From assembly GCF_024385525.1 (NCBI RefSeq), contig NZ_JANFLU010000001.1:558001-622000 (forward strand): 64,000 nt of DNA, read 5' to 3'. The translations under genes were made by a program, and so were the position numbers. The stretch is from Arthrobacter sp. zg-Y238. GTDB taxonomy: Bacteria; Actinomycetota; Actinomycetes; Actinomycetales; Micrococcaceae. The notes under the pieces are model-generated. The model did not search any database. It saw only the letters and a program-made list of their open reading frames with translations, and was not told where the DNA came from. Shown piece after piece: positions 59,133-64,000 of the stretch (within the stretch, counting starts at the first letter, position 1; each line of letters starts with the position of its first letter).

Positions 59133-59388
59133 TCCCTTCCCCCCCTTTATGTGCGGTCACTATACATAACCTCGGGGTGGTCAATAACGTCCATGGGGAG
59201 AAGTACCCATGGACGCGTGGCGGGCAGGCGGTGGGACCGGCGTCCTAAGGCGTTGGTCCCGACTATTACCGCCCGGCTGCGCCGGACTGTCTGCAAGGCT
59301 GTGCTGGAGGCGAAGGAGTGATTTACTGCGTAGGTAGCGGCAGCCCGAACGGCGGCCGGCCATCAGCGTAGATGACAGGACTTCAAGC

Positions 59389-60564
59389 ATGTTTGTACAG
59401 GAAGCACAGGCGATCCTGCCTGAACTGGTGGCCCTGCGGCGGGAGCTGCACCGGGATCCGGAGACCGGAATCAACCTGCCCCGCACCCAGGAAAAGGTCC
59501 TCGCCGCCCTTGAGGGGCTGGGCCTGGAAATCACCCTGGGCGTGAAGACCACCTCCGTGGTCGCCGTGCTCCGCGGCGCCGAGCCCGGGCCCACCGTCCT
59601 GCTGCGCGGGGATATGGACGCGCTGCCGGTGAGCGAGCTGACCGATCTGGACTATGCCTCCACCAACGGCGCCATGCACGCCTGCGGCCATGACCTGCAC
59701 GTCGCCGGCCTGGTCGGCGCTGCCCGGCTGCTCAGCGCCCAGCAGCAGGACCTCTCCGGCAACGTGATCTTTATGTTCCAGCCGGGGGAGGAGGGCCACG
59801 ACGGCGCGAGCCTGATGATTGACGAGGGAGTGCTCGACGCCGCGGGGGAACGTCCCGTAGCCGCCTACGGCATCCACGTCCGGCCCGGCCCGCTGGGAGT
59901 CTTCCGCACCAAGCCCGGCACGCTGATGGCCGGCGCGAACGAACTGCGGATCACCGTGAAGGGCTCCGGCGGGCACAGCTCGCAGCCGCAGACGGCCATC
60001 GACCCCGTTCCGGCCCTCACCGAAATCGCCACGGCGCTGCAGACCATGGCCACCCGCCGGTTCTCCGCCTTCGACCCGATCGTGCTTACCGTGACCCAGC
60101 TTTCCGCAGGGGAAGCGATCAACGTCATCCCGGATACGGCCAGCCTCGGCGCCTCGGTCCGCACCCTCTCGGAGGAATCCCTGGACCGGGTGATTGTGGA
60201 ATCCAAGGCGCTCGCCGAGGGCATCGCCGCCGCGCACGGCTGCAGCGCGGAGGTGGACTTCACCATCCGCTACCCCGTCACCTGCAACGATCCCGACCGG
60301 ACCCGGGAAGCCGTCACCGGGCTGCGGCAGATCTTCGGCGAGGACCGGGTGCTGGAATCCCGCGATCCGCTGATGGGATCGGAGGACTTTTCGCTGGTGC
60401 TCAACGAGGTCCCCGGCACCTTCATCTTCCTCGGTGCGACCCCGCCGTCGGTCAATCCGGTCACCGCCGCCTGGAACCACTCCCCGCGGGTGGTTTTTGA
60501 TGACGCGGTGCTGGGGGACCAGGCCGCCGCCCTGGCGCAGCTGGCTTACAACCGGCTCACCTAG
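59389..60564 (+). CDS. M20 family amidohydrolase (hippurate hydrolase/IAA-amino acid hydrolase type)
   Basis: A 391-residue M20D metallopeptidase-like amidohydrolase that cleaves N-acyl amino acids. The metal-binding and catalytic motifs are RGDMDALPV, the ACGHDLHVAGL histidines, and the FQPGEEGHDGA glutamates. Lid/dimerisation domain residues of about 185-295 include GSGGHSSQPQTAIDP. Near the C-terminus GSEDFSL and AAWNHSP complete the site. The ATG at 59389 begins the domain. The following DoxX gene begins 58 bases after it, which permits co-transcription. Confidence 0.9.
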   Translation: MFVQEAQAILPELVALRRELHRDPETGINLPRTQEKVLAALEGLGLEITLGVKTTSVVAVLRGAEPGPTVLLRGDMDALPVSELTDLDYASTNGAMHACGHDLHVAGLVGAARLLSAQQQDLSGNVIFMFQPGEEGHDGASLMIDEGVLDAAGERPVAAYGIHVRPGPLGVFRTKPGTLMAGANELRITVKGSGGHSSQPQTAIDPVPALTEIATALQTMATRRFSAFDPIVLTVTQLSAGEAINVIPDTASLGASVRTLSEESLDRVIVESKALAEGIAAAHGCSAEVDFTIRYPVTCNDPDRTREAVTGLRQIFGEDRVLESRDPLMGSEDFSLVLNEVPGTFIFLGATPPSVNPVTAAWNHSPRVVFDDAVLGDQAAALAQLAYNRLT

Positions 60565-60622
60565 GCGGCTGCGGTGCGCCCGGCTCCTGCGGGCGTTCGG
60601 GGCAGGGTGTAGCGTCGGGCAC

Positions 60623-61081
60623 ATGTCCGCCCTGAAGAAGGTCCTTGCCCTTGCCGCCCGCCCCGCGCCGCCGACGTCGAAACCACGCCGCTGGGCCGCC
60701 GTCGGACTTGGGACGTTCCTAGCCTTCGCCGGCACCTCGCACCTGACCTTTGCCCGGCAGGAATTCCAGGCGCAGGTGCCGGACTGGGTCCCGCTGAACG
60801 AGGACGCCGTGGTGCTGCTCTCCGGGGTGGCCGAAATCAGCCTCGGCGCAGCGTTGATCCTGCTGCCGAAGCGGCGGGTGCCGGTGGGCCTGGCTGCGGC
60901 TGCATTCTTCATCGCGATCTTTCCGGGCAACATTTCCCAGTACGTGACGCATACGGACGCGTTCGGTCTGGAGTCCGACGGCGCCCGACTGGCCCGGCTG
61001 TTCTTCCAGCCGCCGCTGGTGGTGTGGGCACTCTGGTCCACCGGTGCGTGGAAGGCGCTGCGGGCGGGGCTGAAGGGCTAG
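60623..61081 (+). CDS. DoxX-like membrane protein
   Basis: A 152-residue membrane protein of the DoxX/DoxD type with four predicted hydrophobic segments (about 25-40, 64-82, 86-102, 125-140). An N-terminal TFLAFAGTSHLTFARQEF is typical of actinobacterial DoxX members of unknown function. The start at 60623 is supported by the domain beginning there. Its stop overlaps the stop of the convergent gene by two bases. Confidence 0.75.
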   Translation: MSALKKVLALAARPAPPTSKPRRWAAVGLGTFLAFAGTSHLTFARQEFQAQVPDWVPLNEDAVVLLSGVAEISLGAALILLPKRRVPVGLAAAAFFIAIFPGNISQYVTHTDAFGLESDGARLARLFFQPPLVVWALWSTGAWKALRAGLKG

Positions 61082-61626
61082 TAGTGCGAGGTTTTTTCCC
61101 AAATGACCTTCTGATCAACCTCGACGACTATCCAGGGTTCAAGCGGACCCTTTTCCTGAAGCCGGATCCGGCGTCTTTCAGCCCGGGGCAGTTTCCGGAG
61201 GCGCTTGCGTCTGGCACGGCGCACTTCCGCCTCCCGGTCGTCGCGCTCGTTGATCGGGTCCTCCCAGTCCCGGTACCACTGAGGCAGCAGGAGGGGCCGG
61301 AGGACCTTTGGGAGGAAAAAGACGTGCATCATCGCTATGGGCACGCACAACATAAAAGGAGCCAGGCCGAGATCCCTTGTCACGGAGGCGTCCACCCCCA
61401 GTGCCTCCAGTCCGAGGAGAACATCCATCACGGTCATCGGCGCGCCGGCCCAGAACATCATGAAACCCAGCCGGGAGTGCTTTGCCGTCGACTTGGGGCC
61501 GGAGGGGCCTACCCAAGACGTCCAGCGGCCGGAATATGCGAGAACACCCGGCACGAGCAGGGCGGGACCGATGCATATGACGAGGGCAGTGAACGCAATG
61601 AGGGCAATTTGGGGCGGCGAGTCCAT
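61078..61626 (-). CDS. Hypothetical membrane protein with basic cytoplasmic tail
   Basis: A 182-residue protein, not recognised. Three hydrophobic segments (about 5-25, 50-65, 85-110) are followed by a very basic stretch (RRARRKRLRKLPRAERRRIR, about 133-152) and a polar C-terminus. The ATG at 61626 is preferred because the frame upstream is proline-rich and antisense-like. Function unknown; the basic tail could contact nucleic acid or lipids. Confidence 0.6.
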   Translation of the reverse strand: MDSPPQIALIAFTALVICIGPALLVPGVLAYSGRWTSWVGPSGPKSTAKHSRLGFMMFWAGAPMTVMDVLLGLEALGVDASVTRDLGLAPFMLCVPIAMMHVFFLPKVLRPLLLPQWYRDWEDPINERDDREAEVRRARRKRLRKLPRAERRRIRLQEKGPLEPWIVVEVDQKVIWEKTSHY

Positions 61627-62474
61627 GGCGATCACTCTAGGGGACGGGGGCGGGCCAACCGGGATTGGTGGGCCGGAATCTGTACACTCCTGGTTCAGGA
61701 AAGACGGAGGGCAGGGGGGGGGCAGACGCGGGCGGGCAAGCTGATGGCCCGCAATCGCCGGCACCACCCAATTTCCCGGCTCCGCGCTATGGACATGGTC
61801 CTGTGGATGCGAGGCCGGGAAGCGGCGTAGCCCGGAAGCCAGCGGAGACGAAGCAATTTGCGCGTGCAGACGGTCTACTGAGTAGATAACGGGCGTATCC
61901 GCGCGGAATAACCCCGTTACCTGCTCAGTAGATGCCGCTGGCCCCCGTTATTCTTTGGCGCTCTGCATCGTCCCCGCGACACTTCTATTCATTGGACGAG
62001 GATTTCTTCGACACCTGGGCCGGGGGTAGATGGCGCTTCTGTATACGCCCATGTACATGGGACGAAGCTTCATTAGAGCGGTTTTGACTTTCCTGGCGGA
62101 CGGGGTCGGAAGGCTGCGGGCCCTTCGGCCGATCTTGGAACCCATCTCCCAGTAAACCCATCGAGTACGTCCTCCGGGCCAGGCAAACTCCATCCAGAAA
62201 CCGTTGCGAAACCGTTCCGCTTTGGTGTCTCTGCGGTGGTGAAGGATGTGACGGCAGGGGTTGCTTGGTGGGTTCCGGCCGCCCGCGATCAACGAGTTGC
62301 CCGCAGCATCCCGCCGCTGCTGCAGTCGCAGACATTCATGGCTGGAGGGAGAAGAGGCTTGGGCGCCGCCGGGTGGGGGTATTGCGCATTAGGCTACTGG
62401 TCGGTACAGTGCAGAAACCGATAATGTCTGGTGTCTTTCGCAGGCAATGCTGCCCCTGTGCACAAGGAGATTCA
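61627..62474. other. Gene-free region with one repeat
   Basis: About 850 bases without a convincing gene. It contains the palindromic repeat at 61875-61931. Two overlapping minus-strand open frames between about 61948 and 62335 lack ribosome sites and recognisable similarity. The last 80 bases lead into the sugar-binding protein gene and hold a weak TTGCGC-N17-TACAGT (62382-62410) promoter-like pair. Confidence 0.5.
61875..61931. repeat. REP-like palindrome, copy 3
   Basis: CTACTGAGTAGATAACGGG pairs with CCCCGTTACCTGCTCAGTAG (about 19 bp with two mismatches) around a 15-18 base loop. The left arm and the loop start GC(G)TATCC resemble the copies at 36874 and 37120, 25 kb away. Confidence 0.75.
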
Positions 62475-63446
62475 ATGAAGAATACTCGCGCCCTCACAAT
62501 CGCAGGCACCGCGCTCGCGGTCAGCCTGTTGACCCTTCCCGGATGCGCCGCATCCGAGGAAGCGGCTGCCGAGCCCGCCGGTTCCGCCGGAGCGGAGTCG
62601 AAGGGAGAGATTGCCTTCTTCACTCCGTCCTCCCAGATCGACGTCGTCGCGGCGCTAGCTGACGGCGTGGTCGAGTACTTCGAGGGTGAGGGTTATACCG
62701 TCACCATCCAGGACGCGGGCTTCGACGCGGTGAAGCAGGCCCAGCAGATCCAGCAGGCCATCGACACGCGCAGCATCGTGGGGGCGTGGATCATGCCCGT
62801 GGCGCCTGAGACCGCCGCTCAGAGCCTCGCGGCGCTGCAGGCGGCGAAGATTCCCGTGGTTGTGGAGGGTCCGCCCATGTCGGTCGGATTGGAGGGACCT
62901 CAGCCGGGAATTGCGTTCGACGAGCCGGACTTCATGAAGTACGGGACGATGATCGGCGACACCGCAGCGAAGTGCGCCGTTGACGGCGAAGGGCGCGAGG
63001 CGCTGTTCCTGATGCCGCCTGATGCCGCCGGCGGCACAGAGCAGGTCATCGGTGCCATCGAGAATTCCTTTGCAGCCGGAGCCCCGGACGTCCCCATCGT
63101 CGCGACCGGCGAGGCTGCGGACATTTCGAGTGCACAGACCACCGTCTCGCAGCTCCTCATCGCCAACCCTGATGCGAACGTCATCATTGCGGCGAGCGAC
63201 GAGACCGCGCTCGGTGCGGCGGGTGCCTTCAAGGCTGCCAACAAGACTCCGGCCTGCATCGTGGCCGGCGGCGGCGGTGACGGGGCCGTGGCCGCGCAGG
63301 AGGCCGGAGACATCACGGCTGTCGTCAGCTGGGACTACTCCAGCGCCGTTGACGAGGCCGGAGCAGACCTCATTCGCCTGATCTCTGACCCCACATCCCA
63401 GGGCGGGATCATCGAGACTCCGGTTAAGGCTACGGGCGGTAACTGA
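62475..63446 (+). CDS. Sugar ABC transporter substrate-binding lipoprotein (type 1 periplasmic-binding fold)
   Basis: A 323-residue ribose/galactose-type binding lipoprotein. The lipobox is LLTLPGC, followed by an Ala/Glu-rich linker and a core beginning EIAFFTPSSQIDVVAALADGVVEYF. VIIAASDETALGAAGAF is the typical second-domain motif of the family. The ATG at 62475 has AAGGAG five bases upstream, so a longer open frame is rejected. The permease gene begins two bases after the stop. Confidence 0.88.
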   Translation: MKNTRALTIAGTALAVSLLTLPGCAASEEAAAEPAGSAGAESKGEIAFFTPSSQIDVVAALADGVVEYFEGEGYTVTIQDAGFDAVKQAQQIQQAIDTRSIVGAWIMPVAPETAAQSLAALQAAKIPVVVEGPPMSVGLEGPQPGIAFDEPDFMKYGTMIGDTAAKCAVDGEGREALFLMPPDAAGGTEQVIGAIENSFAAGAPDVPIVATGEAADISSAQTTVSQLLIANPDANVIIAASDETALGAAGAFKAANKTPACIVAGGGGDGAVAAQEAGDITAVVSWDYSSAVDEAGADLIRLISDPTSQGGIIETPVKATGGN

Positions 63447-63448
63447 AT

Positions 63449-64000
63449 ATGGCGCTTGTTACCCGGGCCGACACGGTGAGTCAGCTCTCGCCGAACAACG
63501 CCCTGCCGTGGAAGATCCGTGGGCTGCTCCTGATCCGTGACCAAGGCCTCCTGGCACTCTTCCTCGCGATCATCGCCGTCTTCGCGTTCTGGGGGGCACC
63601 GTACTTCCTCACCCTGCCCACCGCTATCTCGATATTGAACGCGGCAGCGATCGCGAGCATCTTCGCCGCGGGTGTCGCTGTGGGGATCATGACGGGAGTG
63701 CTGGACCTCTCGGTGCCTGGCACAGCCGCATTGGCCGGCGTCGTCACCGGGCGCCTCCTTCAGGAGGGGCTGCCGGTGGGGGCGGCTATCATGTGCGGCT
63801 TGCTGGTGGGACTCGTCGTGGGTCTTGTCAACGCCGTGGTCGTACTCCGGGGGTTCAATCCCCTCATCGTCACCATCGCCATGCTCAGCGTGCTCAGCGG
63901 TGCATCGCTCCTGATCGCCGGCAGTTACAACATCTCGGGGCTCACCCAGCTGGTGTTCATGGGAACGCGGACATACTTCGGCATTCCCGCACCGGTGTAC
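63449..64000 (+). CDS. Sugar ABC transporter permease (RbsC type), 3'-truncated
   Basis: An ATG at 63449 opens a frame that reads without stop through the window end (184 codons). Conserved RbsC-type features: a hydrophobic helix (LLALFLAIIAVFAFWGAPYF), then FAAGVAVGIMTGVLDLSVPGTAALAGVVTG, which is the permease signature of branched/ribose-type importers, and NPLIVTIAMLSVLSGASLLIAG. The start is two bases after the binding-protein stop. The remaining third and the ATPase gene should lie just outside the window. Confidence 0.9.
   Translation, partial: MALVTRADTVSQLSPNNALPWKIRGLLLIRDQGLLALFLAIIAVFAFWGAPYFLTLPTAISILNAAAIASIFAAGVAVGIMTGVLDLSVPGTAALAGVVTGRLLQEGLPVGAAIMCGLLVGLVVGLVNAVVVLRGFNPLIVTIAMLSVLSGASLLIAGSYNISGLTQLVFMGTRTYFGIPAPVY

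Noticed and set aside
59383-61041. Long minus-strand frame opposite the M20 amidohydrolase and DoxX genes
   Set aside because: Shadow of two recognisable plus-strand genes; no domain.
61948-62335. Two overlapping minus-strand open frames in the gap before the sugar-binding gene
   Set aside because: No ribosome site, no recognised family; one contains a FRNGFWMEFAWPGG stretch that I could not place. A decayed gene remains possible but cannot be supported.

Overview
The window is a 64 kb stretch of high-GC actinobacterial chromosome. Gene content and style (fused 1,154-residue PutA beside a LysR regulator, LuxR-type two-component systems, many NitT/TauT-type transporters, DUF6221, DUF6282 and DUF1023 proteins, GTG/TTG starts, very long antisense open frames) point to Micrococcaceae, most likely Arthrobacter or a close relative. 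This assignment is an inference from protein content. I saw no rRNA, tRNA, CRISPR, transposase or integrase. Both ends cut a gene.

Layout. 0-5.3 kb: end of an aldehyde dehydrogenase, then a minus-strand ABC uptake operon ending in a DUF6282 hydrolase, and a GtrA protein. 5.4-7.8 kb: an RsbQ-type alpha/beta hydrolase directly upstream of a soluble PAS histidine kinase, resembling the Bacillus RsbQ-RsbP energy-stress sensor with a different output. 8-14.6 kb: housekeeping and stress genes (RibD-type reductase, TPP enzyme, Amt, HdeD-like protein, phosphoribosyltransferase, SDR).

14.6-32.6 kb is an aromatic-catabolism region in two parts. The first is a three-gene operon (VOC extradiol dioxygenase, FAD hydroxylase, FAH-family hydrolase) divergent from a GntR regulator, with two perfect palindromes between them. 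The second is an 11-gene minus-strand operon (31.4 to 20.4 kb) whose genes mostly overlap by 4-8 bases. It encodes MhpB, MhpC, MhpD, a SnoaL-like protein, an HpcH/HpaI aldolase, MhpA, a complete ABC importer with two permeases, and a Baeyer-Villiger monooxygenase. A TetR regulator and an SDR with a substituted active site lie downstream, and an HSL-type esterase is divergent at the upstream end. Together they could import an aromatic compound, open its ring and cleave a ketone side chain through an ester. This is the best candidate for an undescribed pathway here.

32.7-46.4 kb: ATP-grasp ligase, acyl-CoA ligase, PRC-barrel/DUF2382 stress protein, a 0.7 kb mosaic of palindromic repeats (one family recurs at 61.9 kb), a lipoprotein, LysR-putA, an acyl-CoA synthetase with a one-base frameshift, an SDR and two small genes. 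46.5-64 kb: malQ, an orphan substrate-binding lipoprotein with an acyl-CoA ligase, a NatAB-like exporter with its own two-component system, a DUF1023/WXG-like secretion-associated operon, an M20 amidohydrolase, two small membrane proteins, and the start of a sugar ABC importer whose permease runs off the window.
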